Program-made: the position numbers and the translations under genes
Notes under the pieces: generated by a model
Database searches by the model: none
Told to the model about the DNA's origin: nothing
What the model saw: only the letters and a program-made list of their open reading frames with translations
Shown: positions 43,926 through 54,132 of the stretch, piece by piece
Position numbering within the stretch: the stretch's first letter is position 1
Layout of the letters: the number at the start of each line of letters is the position of its first letter
Assembly (NCBI RefSeq): GCF_010183535.1
Contig: NC_071332.1
Location: 21,762,001-21,826,000, forward strand
Source of the DNA: Caenorhabditis remanei
Taxonomy: Eukaryota; Nematoda; Chromadorea; Rhabditida; Rhabditidae
Direction of reading: 5' to 3'
Length of the DNA: 64,000 bases

Positions 43926-45256
43926 ATGCAATATTCACTGATTCTTTCATTCATTTTACTGACGGCCTCTGTGGAATGCTGGTGGAACCAGAAACCAATA
44001 GATGCACCATTGGATAGAACGACGCTGCGGGACTACTCAAGATACCGAACAGTGAATTTTGTTTCAACTATCTTTTTTGAAGAGAAATTGACAGGAAAGC
44101 AGGGAGTTGAATATTACTGTGAGTTAGTTTTAAATGACACCACTTGGAAGTTGTTTCAGCTGGTGAATCCCCTGCTGGAAGAAACGAGAATTCCCCAAAT
44201 CCATCAAACAGAATAATCCAGCGTGAACTCGTACAGGCCTTCGGACTGGTGTGGGAATGTACAAGAAAAGTGGAAAATGGAAGGTTGAGCCTTGAACCTG
44301 TTTCTTGTGAATCTATCGAACGACGATATGAGAGTTATGAAGTATTGAGTCCGGGATCGTCCAGAACGGTGAACAATGGATCCGTGAAACATTCATGTGA
44401 TATTGTGGATGGAGGGTTGAGAAGTGTTTCCGAGTATGGTGAGTGAATGAGTTGCGACGAGAGGAAAATAAAATACAACAAGTTTACAAATTACTAATTT
44501 CAGTCCCCGGATGTTATTACAATGGAACTGTCTACAAATTGGGCGAGTTTTGGCTGGAAGAGAATCAAGGAGACAAACATTTAGTGCAAAACGTAACTAT
44601 GGAGTGTGTGCGCTCAGAATCAGGGTATTTCGACAAAAAAGTGACTGGTGCGTTTAACAAAAAAGTTTGTTCAACTTTTGTTCTATTATAGAGTGCCATT
44701 TCGATTCAGAAGAGGATTTTGTCGTTCATAATTGGGGTAATTGAGAGTTGCAGCAATTTAAAAATACAATGGTTAATTTTAGAAAACAATACTTTCTCTA
44801 TCGAAAAGATGGTTCAACATATTGGTATTGCCTTAAATCATTTTTATGAGAACTCTGATCTCGTTCTTGTGGAAGATCCTAACGATCTTAAAGTTGCGAA
44901 TAAAATTAACACGAGACGCTTCAAATGTGTCGAAACGGAACCGGGCCATGTAACATTGATAGCTGCAACTGAGGAAGGTTAGTCTATTATTTAGAGATTG
45001 TTCATTGAATGTTCCAATTCCAGATATGCGCTGCACATACAAAAACCAAACTTATCGTTATGAAAGCAGATGGATTGACGTGACTCGAGGTGCTAGTCTG
45101 AGATGCGACAATGGGAATGAAGTTATGAAAGAGTATTGCTCACTGAATGGGAAAAATTACAATATTGGTCTAGAGCTGAAATTATCAAATGGATGTGTCT
45201 TCGTGTGCAATGAGCATAAGAATATTTATATTTGTGAAGAACCGCTGAAATTGTGA
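43926..45256 (+). CDS. Secreted Cys-rich protein, MIG-18-like FN1 modules, copy B
   Basis: Exons 43926-44118, 44160-44438, 44504-44647, 44692-44736, 44783-44977 and 45024-45256 give 362 residues in consistent phase. The signal peptide (1-18) and the CWWNQKPIDAPLDRT start are nearly identical to copy A. Modules include CYYNGTVYKLGEFW, CHFDSEEDFVVHNW and CTYKNQTYRYESRW. The 46-bp intron 44737-44782 removes an in-frame stop, so the exon would otherwise look broken. B has an extra segment and a 41-bp intron after DRT that copy A lacks. All donors are GT. About 130 bp of upstream sequence (AAAAGCTGTCCAAACAGACC through TTTAATGAGTGACCACTG) is conserved with copy A, so both probably share regulation. 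Confidence 0.75.
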
Positions 45257-45296
45257 AATAAATCATTTAAACTTTATTAAAATTATTTGCTACCAG

Positions 45297-45365
45297 CATG
45301 GGTCGAACTTGCGACCTTGGGGCTTATTAGACCCAACCGACTGACCTATGGCGGTTGGTGAGTGA
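45297..45365 (-). pseudogene. tRNA-Ile(AAT)-like pseudogene
   Basis: The complement has a CTAATAA anticodon loop (anticodon AAT) in a GGG/CCC stem and then AAGGTCGCAAGTTCGACC as T-arm, both as in nematode tRNA-Ile. The D-arm is shortened, the T-stem has a mismatch and the acceptor ends do not pair, so it should not be functional. Confidence 0.6.
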
Positions 45366-45947
45366 CCGGCGGTGGTCAGGAAATTGAAGAAACACAGAGA
45401 GCGAAGAGGATGGATAAGGAGAAAGCAAATGAAAGAAGAAAGTATACAAATCTGTAAATTCGCGTGGTGACAGAATTTCCACGTTTCAAAAAGTCCGCGT
45501 GTAAGTCAACAAACCATATGTAACGGATATGAGATCATTGCCTAGTAGTTTCGAAACGTCTGTTCCAGTCCACACTTCTCATCATTCCACTGTTTTTCTT
45601 TCTCCCCCTCTGTTACGCCGTCGCAGATTCCATTTTCATTTCCAGATATGAATCCTTGAATATGGACAACATGTTTTCAGATATTCCACTTGGATGACGT
45701 GGAAGGTTCAACGAGGAAAAACTAACATACGGAACAATCATTTATAGTTTTTCAATAGGAGTGAAGAGATGAATGGAAAACAGGAGTTAACTTATTATTA
45801 TTTAAAAAAAATTATATATTAAAGTTGCATTATGATAGTAAAAATCGATTGAATTGAAATAGATTGAAAACAGGAGCATTAATAGGAGATGGGAACGGGG
45901 GGAAGACATCCAGAGCAAGAATGGAAAAACGAGTCAAAGAAGGGAAC
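45366..45947. other. Intergenic region
   Basis: No gene or clear repeat is seen in this 580-bp stretch between the tRNA-like relic and the small-peptide gene. Confidence 0.4.
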
Positions 45948-46719
45948 TCAAACTCCACTCTTATTAAATTCTTCCGGCGTCCTTGACTTCGGGATGACGG
46001 TGGAACCATTTATCTCGGCAATGAAGTCGACAGCAACGCCTTCTGTAAGAACAGTTAAATTTGTTGCAAGAAAACCTTATTTCCTGCTCCATTATACCAA
46101 ATCTAAGCATTAAAAGTAGAAAAATGACCTGTAGACCTAAACTGACAGTCTGAGCAGCTTCTAGGTCTAATCTCAGACATACAGTACCGTGCAGTAAGAT
46201 AAACGATTTGGCCTTTTTCTGTTGAAAATGACCAGAGGGTGTTACGGTATGGCTGATTGTTCCACAAAATAAATTATAAATAAACCATACAGAACAAAGG
46301 TAGATCTTTATTTTGTGATTGACAACTTTCCTGTACGGACACTCCCTAAAGAGTTATGGTCATTTTAAAGGGACAGCTCAAAAATCACTCTATTTCACAC
46401 TGAAATGCGACGATTTGAAAGAGAAATTACTTTGACGATTTGTAACTTGCTAGGGAGCGTCCGTACAAAAACGTTGTCAACTACACAAATATAATTCTAT
46501 TCTTGATCTGTTTGATGCATTAAAATGTTAGTTGATGAGACACTAAGTAATACCGTAACACATTCTCAAAGTAGAAAATCAAATTTCAACTGAAAAAGGT
46601 CAATTTGTATACCTAAACCCCCCAATTTCAATACACTTACTCTCGTTTGGACGAGCCATGGCGGATGAAAGCATTGCGATGACGATGACGAGAAGAGTCA
46701 AGACAGAGAAAAGCTTCAT
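45948..46719 (-). CDS. 57-residue secreted peptide
   Basis: Two minus-strand exons, 46719-46641 and 46042-45948, join across a GTAAGTG...TTACAG intron in phase. The first exon is a signal peptide (MKLFSVLTLLVIVIAMLSSA) ending MARPNE. The mature part is about 35 residues: GVAVDFIAEINGSTVIPKSR and a short EEFNKSGV end, with no Cys. Such short signal-peptide genes are common in nematodes and include antimicrobial, neuropeptide-like and sperm-related peptides, but no processing sites or family motifs identify this one. The intron is filled by a family B element. Confidence 0.65.
46183..46610. repeat. Family B palindromic MITE (intron of the peptide gene)
   Basis: CAGTACCGTGCAGTAAGATA at the left. 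The arms TTGTGATTGACAACTTTC and AAAACGTTGTCAACTACACA are separated by the conserved TCCCTAAAGAGTTATGGTCA block. Outer TTTCTGTTGAAAATG and TTTCAACTGAAAAAGG also pair. Confidence 0.7.
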
Positions 46720-46820
46720 GATGAGGATCGCGCTGAAATGAAGGGAAATTTCTCAAAACGAACAACTAAGACAAATATTTTCAGAGGGCGGAGCTTAAAG
46801 AGGTGGAGCTGAGAGAGGAA

Positions 46821-46833
46821 GGGGGGGGGGGGG
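46821..46833 (+). repeat. G13 homopolymer
   Basis: Thirteen consecutive G residues follow GAGAGAGGAA. A second run of ten G lies at 47113-47122. Long G tracts can form quadruplexes and are known deletion hot spots in C. elegans lacking the DOG-1/FANCJ helicase. Confidence 0.8.
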
Positions 46834-48289
46834 CTGCAGTTGAACGTCTTCATCTGCAAAAAATGTGCACTTTTAGATGTAGGATAAGGATCACGGGATC
46901 TAAAAAGAAAGAATTCTGAGAATTCATGTATACAACTATACGAATCCTTCACGAGAAGATCAGAAATTCCTAAAAGAGTACTTTATGAAAATGAAAGTCC
47001 TGATGTGTCACGGGAAGAAGATGTAATTGAAGAACCAGAATAAGAAAATGATATGCAAATATGTAGTAGAAAGAAAATGAAAAAAAATATTTTGGACTAA
47101 ACAGAAAAACATGGGGGGGGGGTTTATGTAGCATGGAATCATTCAGAGTAACCCCTTTAGGCCACGCCCACTTACTGGGGGATAACGACCGAACATAAGG
47201 GATGGGGCAGCTGCTCTTTTTAACGGTTTAGTAGGGGGAAGAGTGTTCGTTTTATTTCCTTTTTTGGGATGGGAGCAGTGAATTCAAAAATAGGAGATAT
47301 GGCAGATAGCAAGCGGTTTTTGGGCAGAGCAGATGGTTCCGGAAGTTTAGTTTTTTCTTGGAAGGTTCTGGAAAGATTGGGAAAAAATAAATTGTGAATA
47401 GAACTCAATTAATGCGTCAGCACGATGGGAAAAGCTTCAGAAGTCTAATGTGCGGAGAATGCGATAAAAAGGTTTTGAAAATGTCTTCACCGGAAAAAAA
47501 ACACGATTTGGAGATTGAAAATAAGTTTAGGGGAACTATCAGAACTTTATTGCTATAATACACCAAAATTTTAGTGAATTCAGTAGAAAACGGCTGATAG
47601 ACCAAAATATTTATAATGTCTGGAAACTTTTTTGCTAGGCGCCTATAAACTACCGTAAGAATTTGCACTGTTAAAGTGTCAATGATTCTTTGTGTCATTT
47701 GGGTGCATAAGGACCCGTGCCTTTGCCAGAATATCATAGAAAAGAAAAGAGGACCACCCTGACAAAAAATGAGAGGCCACCGTGATATTCTTCGCATTAT
47801 TTACATTTGGAATCTCGAATTTCGTAGAAATTGAGCCCAGATGTTTTTCAGAGAGGAAATTGAAAGCGTCTGATATATGATGCCTTGAGAGTTTTTCTGT
47901 TAAAGTGCATATAAATAATGGCTGAAGTTCAGAGTTCTTTGAGATGGGTCGACTTTGGAGGGACCGTTCAAGAGAAATTGGCATGGGACTTCTCAAAGAA
48001 CCACCTGGTCCCATATCTCTCCAGGACCAAGAGAAAATCGTCTTGAAAACATATTTTCTGGTTAAGACAGCGGATGTTTCTTCTGATAAATGTGTTTTCA
48101 GAACGATATGATCCTGAAGAGAGAAATGCTCAAATGTTCGATGGGCACTTGGAAAATGACTCTGGCTCAATTTCTTTGAGAAACCATATTCCGGATTTGA
48201 TGGAAGTTCATTTTCAAGATAAATATAGTAGATAATGTATGGATACCAAAAAATATTTGCCAATAAAAAGAAAAACCTGTAATATGGAC

Positions 48290-48465
48290 TACCTTGAATT
48301 TAAAGCTCAACATCTCAATTGCCTTGACAGCTATCAAATTTTTTTCAACTGAAGAAATATTCTTTAAATATTAAACTATATTTTGTTAGTAAACAATTTT
48401 TTATATTTTCTTTGGGAACAAAGATATAGCGTGTAAAACAGACTTTGCTGGGTGTCCCTTCCTAC
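48290..48465. repeat. Family A element, degenerate copy
   Basis: AACTGAAGAAATATTCTTTA, TATTTTGTTAGTAAACAATT and a GGGAACAAAGATATAGCG block match the family interior. Both ends are eroded. Confidence 0.55.
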
Positions 48466-49034
48466 ACACATCCAGACATCATATTCTCCTTTTTATCCCA
48501 ATTTTTAAACCATTCGTTCTGCCTAAAAACAAAAAATTATGGCTCCATCTGTCTTTTCTTCCTATCCCTATTTTCATCCTAAAAAAAAACAAATACCCAT
48601 TTCCCTACACAACCATTTATCAAAAGACCAGCTGCACCATAAATTTCGAAAAAAAACCGCAAAAAGACCACCATGAAAAAACGAAATGGACACCCTCCCA
48701 GCTGGTTTGGCCATCTGGGTGTCAAAGTGCAAAAGAGGAGAAGACACTGCAGAATTTAAAAGTGCAAGATACGTTTTGTTTGTGTTTTCATCTAAGAAAC
48801 AAGAAACAAAACTGAAAAGTGCAAAAAACAGAGGAGAAACTAAAAGACTCATGACAAATTTAGTATTCAGATAAAAGAGCTCACTATACGAATTTTGCAA
48901 GAAAAGTGCAAAAAACGAGGGGGAGATTGGAAAGAGAGAGGGATGTGAAGAGAAGATAAGAAAGAAAGGGATTTATGAAACATTTAGAAGAGAAAAGTTC
49001 AAAAGTCTAGAAAAAAAATACTTGGAGAGTGGGT

Positions 49035-49485
49035 AACAGGTACAAAACCGCTCAAAAAATAATCAACTTCTGCTGTTTTCAGTGAAAAATGGCCAACTTT
49101 GACATGATATTTTGGTGTCATTTTATAGTTCGACAAATTTTATTTTACATGGACTAAACAGAACAAGAATAGGACATACTTTTTGTAGTTGATCATTTTT
49201 TGTAGGGATACTACCATGAAAGTTGCAGGTTGTCAAAGTGAAGGACTCCAAAATTTCTGAAATTAATCGGTTTCAGGTAAATGACTTTGACAACCTGTAA
49301 CTTTCAAGACAGTGTCCCTACGAAAAAATGGTCAACTACAAAAGTCATATGCTATTTTTGCTCTGTCTAACCAATACAAAATAAAATTTGTCGGACAATC
49401 AGGTAACACCAAAATACACTGTCAAAGTTTGTCATTTTTCACAAAAAAAACGGCCACAGTTGAAACCTTTTGAGTGGTACTGTAA
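49035..49485. repeat. Family B palindromic MITE
   Basis: TTTTTGTAGTTGATCATTTT and AAAATGGTCAACTACAAAAG are the inner arms. TTTTCAGTGAAAAATGG and CATTTTTCAC, then GAGTGGTACTGTA, form the outer ends. Confidence 0.65.
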
Positions 49486-49708
49486 GAACTGGGACAAAAG
49501 TCAACTATGGGTCTAATAGCTTTTGAAAACGCTTCTCCCAATAAACATTCACAAGATCAAAAATACACCTCTCAATTTTATTGCCCATTTTAATGTCCCC
49601 ATTCCCAGGTGGTGCCTAATTCGATTTGAGCGCTGCTCTATATATACTCTTGAACACCAACGAAGAATCATCATCCCCTCTTCCTCGAATATCCATTCTA
49701 GGAAAATC

Positions 49709-50676
49709 ATGAAAATACTTCTCCTCCTTCTCTGTGCTCCAATGTTCTGCTCCGCGTGGACTGGCGCCGTCCACGTCACCGGACGCTTGATGTGTGGCCC
49801 GTCGCCATATCGCGGAGAGAAAGTGCAAATTTGGGATCCCAATTTTTTGAGTGAGTTGAGCTGTCTCATCAATTTCAAATATCAATTTCCAGTCGGCTAC
49901 TCTCTCTGGTCCGAAGTATCCACCGACGAATCCGGCTACTTCTCCATCAAAGGCGCCGGGGACGACTGGTCAGGTGTGAATCCATTCCTCTGGATCCCCA
50001 ATTACTGTGGGAGTTCCACATATGTGGATAAGCAGTGTACAGAGGGATTAATTCAGGTGAATGTCCCCGAGGAGTTTATCAGTGGGACACATACACCAAG
50101 CATGGTGAGTTAAAGTTATATAGTGCCGTGCAAAAATGTGCGAACTTTGGCAGTTTTCAGTTAAAATTGTCCAAGCATGAGAATGTGTTACGGTATCACT
50201 GATAGACTCACAATATCGATTGTTTATGGAGGGTATAGATCACAATAAGAGCTTTATATTTGTTGTTGACAACTTTTTTGTACGAGCACTCCCTAGCAAG
50301 TTACATACTGACATAGTAATCTCCCCCCCCAAATCGACATATCCCTTTAAAAGGACCATAACTCTTTAGGGAGGGCCCGTACAAAAAAGGTGTCAACTAC
50401 AAAAATGAAGCTCTATCTTTGTTCTGTATGGTTTATTTATAACTTATTTTGTGGAACAATCAGTCATACCGTAACACCCTCTGGTCATTTTCAACTAAAA
50501 AAAAAGCAAAAATTTGAATATTTTTGCACGGTACTGTAGGTACAGTAGCCCAATTCGATAGAATTTTATTTCAGACGTTTGACCTGGGGACCGTGGACAT
50601 TTTCCGTTTCAAGCAATCCGATCGGTTCTGGCTCAGCTCGATTTTCGGAGCGTCTAAAGAGTGCAGATATGTCTGA
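49709..50676 (+). CDS. TTR-like secreted protein
   Basis: Exons 49709-49850, 49893-50104 and 50575-50676 give 151 residues. A signal peptide (1-17) precedes VHVTGRLMCGPSPYRGEKVQ, the family's GxLxC...V opening. DESGYFSIKG is the turn motif, PFLWIPNYCG the conserved central block, and a Cys-Arg pair lies close to the C-terminus. These features match the transthyretin-like family well. The last intron holds a family B element. The gene is the first of a three-gene TTR cluster ending at 52077. Confidence 0.85.
50122..50538. repeat. Family B MITE, well-preserved copy (intron of a TTR gene)
   Basis: TAGTGCCGTGCAAAAATGTG at the left and TATTTTTGCACGGTACTGTA at the right are inverted ends. The inner arms TTGTTGTTGACAACTTTTTT and AAAAAAGGTGTCAACTACAA flank two inverted blocks containing TCCCTA. 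Confidence 0.75.
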
Positions 50677-50796
50677 AATTTTTCCTGAATCTTGAATTTC
50701 AAAAAATATGAATAAAATAAAATCCTCCAACGTGACCTTTCTTGTTTTGCTTACATGTTTATCGTATGATGCCGGATATCTTATTCTTTCCAAACC

Positions 50797-51363
50797 ATGA
50801 GACTCCTGCTAACGTTTTGTCTCCTTCCAATTCTCTGCGCCGCCTTCCACGGGACCGTCCATGTCTCCGGACAGCTGAAATGTAATGGACAACCGTATGT
50901 AGAGGAGTTGGTGCAAGTTTGGGAGCATAAGTTTAGTAAGTGACAGGCCCCGCCCCGCCATAATAGCTACTTTTTTCCCTATTCCATTTTCCAGTTGGCC
51001 ACGAGGTGTGGTTCGAGGAGTGGACAGATCGCTACGGTAACTTCTCCATCACGGCGTCTGGACATGAACACGTAAGGCTCCGCCCCCTCACCCCCTCCCC
51101 CCATTCTTTTCGATTTCTAGGGATTCTCCTTCTCGGTCTACCCATACATCTGGATTCCCAACTACTGTGGAACTGAGAAAGAGGGTGACTATAGATGCAC
51201 GAAGAATTTGGTTCAAATTTATGTTCCTAAGGATTTCGTCAGTTACGCGGACCATCCGAGGGTCTACAATATCGGGACAGTGGATTTGGAGAAGGCGGAG
51301 GGGAAGAGTTATCGGAAAATCGAGAAAATATTTGGATATCATCAGGAATGTAGAAGTTATTAG
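50797..51363 (+). CDS. TTR-like secreted protein
   Basis: Exons 50797-50935, 50995-51071 and 51121-51363 give 152 residues. The signal peptide ends near residue 16 (LLPILCAA). VHVSGQLKCNGQPYVEELVQ, DRYGNFSITA, PYIWIPNYCG and a C-terminal ECRSY match the family and the two flanking TTR genes. It starts 120 bp after the previous gene's stop on the same strand, which is close enough for co-transcription. Confidence 0.87.
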
Positions 51364-51412
51364 GGGGATTTTTTTTGGAATGTAATAAATTATTTTTCGG
51401 GATATCCGGACT

Positions 51413-52077
51413 TCAATAGTTTCTGCACTGATAATGCTGCCCCATCAATTTCAAAACCCAATTGAATCTCGCACTCTCCGCACTCTCCATATCAATCCGT
51501 CCGATGTCGTAGACCTGAAAAATGTTTTCTTTTTAAGCTTGAACTTTTAAGCCTATAACCATCCTTTTAAGCCTAAACACTTACATAAACATCCGGCTGA
51601 CACGGATTAATATATCCTTCCGGGATCGCAATGTTCAGAATATTCTTGGTACATCTCTTCCCGTCAATTAACTCAGAACCACAGTAATTAGGGATCCAAA
51701 GGTATGGATGTATGCCGAATCCAAGGAATGGGATATCGACAATGGTCTGAAACAAGAATGAAGTAATTGGTTCTTCCTGTTTGAAGATAATAGCCTACCA
51801 CATCAAATCCGTGAGAAAAAATCTGGAACTTTCCGTCCTGGCCAGTTTGCATGTCATCCCAGAGCTCGTCGCCCACTGAAATTGTTTCATTTTTTCATTT
51901 TTGGTACCTTAGAGGTTCCTGTAACTCACACAACTTGGGTTCCCACAATTGAACATGTTCCTTCACAAACGGTTGTCCATTACACATGAGTTGTCCTTTC
52001 ACCTGGACAGATGCACACCCGGCGGAGCAGGTATTGGAGAGAGCAAGGAATAAAAGGGAAAGGAAAAGAAAATGCAT
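51413..52077 (-). CDS. TTR-like secreted protein
   Basis: Minus-strand exons 52077-51930, 51875-51799, 51746-51585 and 51514-51413 give 162 residues. After the signal peptide (about 1-19) come VQVKGQLMCNGQPFVKEHVQ, QDGKFQIFSHG, PYLWIPNYCG and a final QCRNY. It converges on the neighbouring TTR gene, whose stop lies only 49 bp away. Splice phases of the shared introns agree with those genes. One extra intron splits the C-terminal exon. Confidence 0.87.
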
Positions 52078-52315
52078 TGAGAATATGGTTTTTGGATGGT
52101 TGGGGAGGGTATATATAGGGAGGAGTGCAAATCGAATTAGGGGGAAAGACAACTCGGCATTTCATGGGAACCTGGTGATAAAACCAAAGTTTTTGGAGGT
52201 GCAGAAATGGCGCTCTATTGAGAATTCTAGACTTTCAATTTTAACAGTTACCAATTAGTCTGAATGAGCACCCTGGTATTAAAGGTGTACTAATTGACGA
52301 AGATCATGTGGAGAT

Positions 52316-52581
52316 ATGGGACGTGACCTGTGCCATTGGAAAGCTGAGAAAACGCTGATTCCAAATATATATTCAGTTTTTGCCCTCGAGACCTGGTATT
52401 CGAGAAAAACATGGTCAAAGTTATGAAAAATTACTCTTTTTACCTTTCTGATAAGCTAATTCTTAATGTTTCCGAAATTTGACCTCGTTTTTCTCGAATA
52501 CCAGGCCTCGAAGGCAAAAACTGAATATATATTTGGAATCAGCGTTTTCTCAGCTTTACAATGATATAGATCACGTCCCAT
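52316..52581. repeat. Family H palindromic element, short copy
   Basis: ATGGGACGTGACC at the left and GATCACGTCCCAT at the right. The arms include TCCAAATATATATTCAG with TTTTGCCCTCGAGACCTGG, and their inverted copies. Confidence 0.75.
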
Positions 52582-52839
52582 AACTCCAAACTGGCTCCAT
52601 GACTTTTCCTAGTTAGGATTGTCCCGCTACACAAACTATTTTCAAACAATACATCATTTTTATTCTTCAAACGTAGGTTCTTTTGCACCTGAAACAACCC
52701 CAACACCCTCCCTTAAACTTTTGATCTGCCGCCGTCGGGGAAAAGTCTTCGTGATCTTCGTAGCCAGTGCGGAAGGGGGGAAAACAGGGAAATATGACCA
52801 TATCAGATCTAAGCAAGCTACATATTTACGTTTGTTTTC

Positions 52840-53910
52840 AAGAATCACATTTCTTTTACTAAATTTGAGCTAATGATTTGGCTCATTCTAAAGAATTCTA
52901 TCAGAGAACTTTATATAATTCCAAAAGACATTCACTTGTAAAGTGACTTGCCATAATTACTCGCAATTGTTTGACATCTTTAGCAACTGTTTCTGTTGAC
53001 GGTGTCATTGGAGATAACTCGAAAACCAGCATAAACTCTCAAAGGGTTTTCCATATTCAACATTTCAACACCATTCCAGCATTTCAGCAGAAATAATCTT
53101 TGTGATGATTGCGCAGCGGGCTACACACCTTTGTTTTCGAGAATCAATCTACCTGTGTCAATGTATCGTACTTTGAAAAATGCAGAACATCGGAGAGGGG
53201 GATCAAAAAGCGGAGATTTGTATCTATAGTTCAAGAAGAGAATCAAAAGAATCAATGGGTTCTCTGGAAACGTGTTTCAGGGTTTAAATACAGGTGATTA
53301 CCTTTTTTATTTCATGTAATTGTACTCCTGCAAAATTTATTTTACTATAGTAAGCTTCTTGCTCCCAATTTGTACTAATCGACGATCATCTGACTCATTC
53401 AAAAGAAGTCAATCAGAAAATTTCATAGAATCCCAAAAGAAGTTTGCTTGTAAAGTAACTTGACAGGGTCATTTTTTGTCCATATGAATTCAAATTATAT
53501 TTTCGCCAAACCGGAAGTCTAGTGAAGCGCGTTTGCACACGACTTGGCAGGTTGCCAATCGAGTCGCTGCTCAGCCAAATCTATAACGTGGACAAGCAAT
53601 AGGGAATTAAATTTTTCGAATGAAGATCACTTTTCTTCCATTTTTCTCCATTTTTCGGTTAACCTTCGCACACAAATATCAATCTCATCATACATAGGAA
53701 AAATACAAATTTTAACACACAAAAAATTTTTGGACAAATTTTTTGAATTTCACGCTAATTTTACGCAATTTTTTGGAGTGTAGATGCTTCATATGTACTA
53801 TGACCCTGTGTGACTTGAAAAGATTACTTCAAAATGTTCAACATCTTTAGCAACTGTTTTTGCTGACGGTGCTTTTTGAGTCTAGTCGTCACCACTGTAT
53901 TTCTCAGAAT
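52840..53910. repeat. Two diverged direct copies of a segment upstream of the receptor gene
   Basis: GGCTCATTCTAAAGAATTCT with CACTTGTAAAGTGACTTG (52870-52950) resembles GACTCATTCAAAAGAAGTCA with GCTTGTAAAGTAACTTG (53392-53465). CATCTTTAGCAACTGTTTCT with GACGGTG (52975-53005) resembles CATCTTTAGCAACTGTTTTT with GACGGTG (53841-53870). Confidence 0.55.
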
Positions 53911-54132
53911 CTTCGGATGAGCTATCCAGACGGCTCCAAATTCAAGATTTCAGAAGTTTGAACAAACTCCATTACCTGCTAGTTTGCATGTTTGCAACAT
54001 CGATCTGTCTCATTTTTGTACCGCCCCGCCTATCTCTCCGAAGTTTCAAAAGATCATCCTACACACAACACCCGGACACGCCTTCCATTCATTTTCTGCT
54101 TTCGAATCTTTTCAATAAGGCCTTCAATTAGA

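Larger units (their letters stand above)
46720..49708. other. 3-kb intergenic region with G tracts and two repeats
   Basis: No gene is well supported. It contains a G13 run (46821-46833) and a G10 run (47113-47122), a family A relic (48290-48465) and a family B element (49035-49485). An open frame of 194 codons on the minus strand (48263-47679) is long for this base composition, but it has no signal peptide, domain or splice context. I would not call it a gene without expression data. Confidence 0.45.
52078..54132. other. Intergenic region with duplicated segments
   Basis: No gene is supported. It contains a family H palindrome (52316-52581) and two diverged copies of one segment (near 52870-53015 and 53395-53480 with 53840-53880), described separately. 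Confidence 0.5.

Noticed and set aside
45297..45365. Functional tRNA-Ile gene
   Set aside because: The D-arm is shortened, the acceptor ends do not pair and the T-stem has a mismatch.
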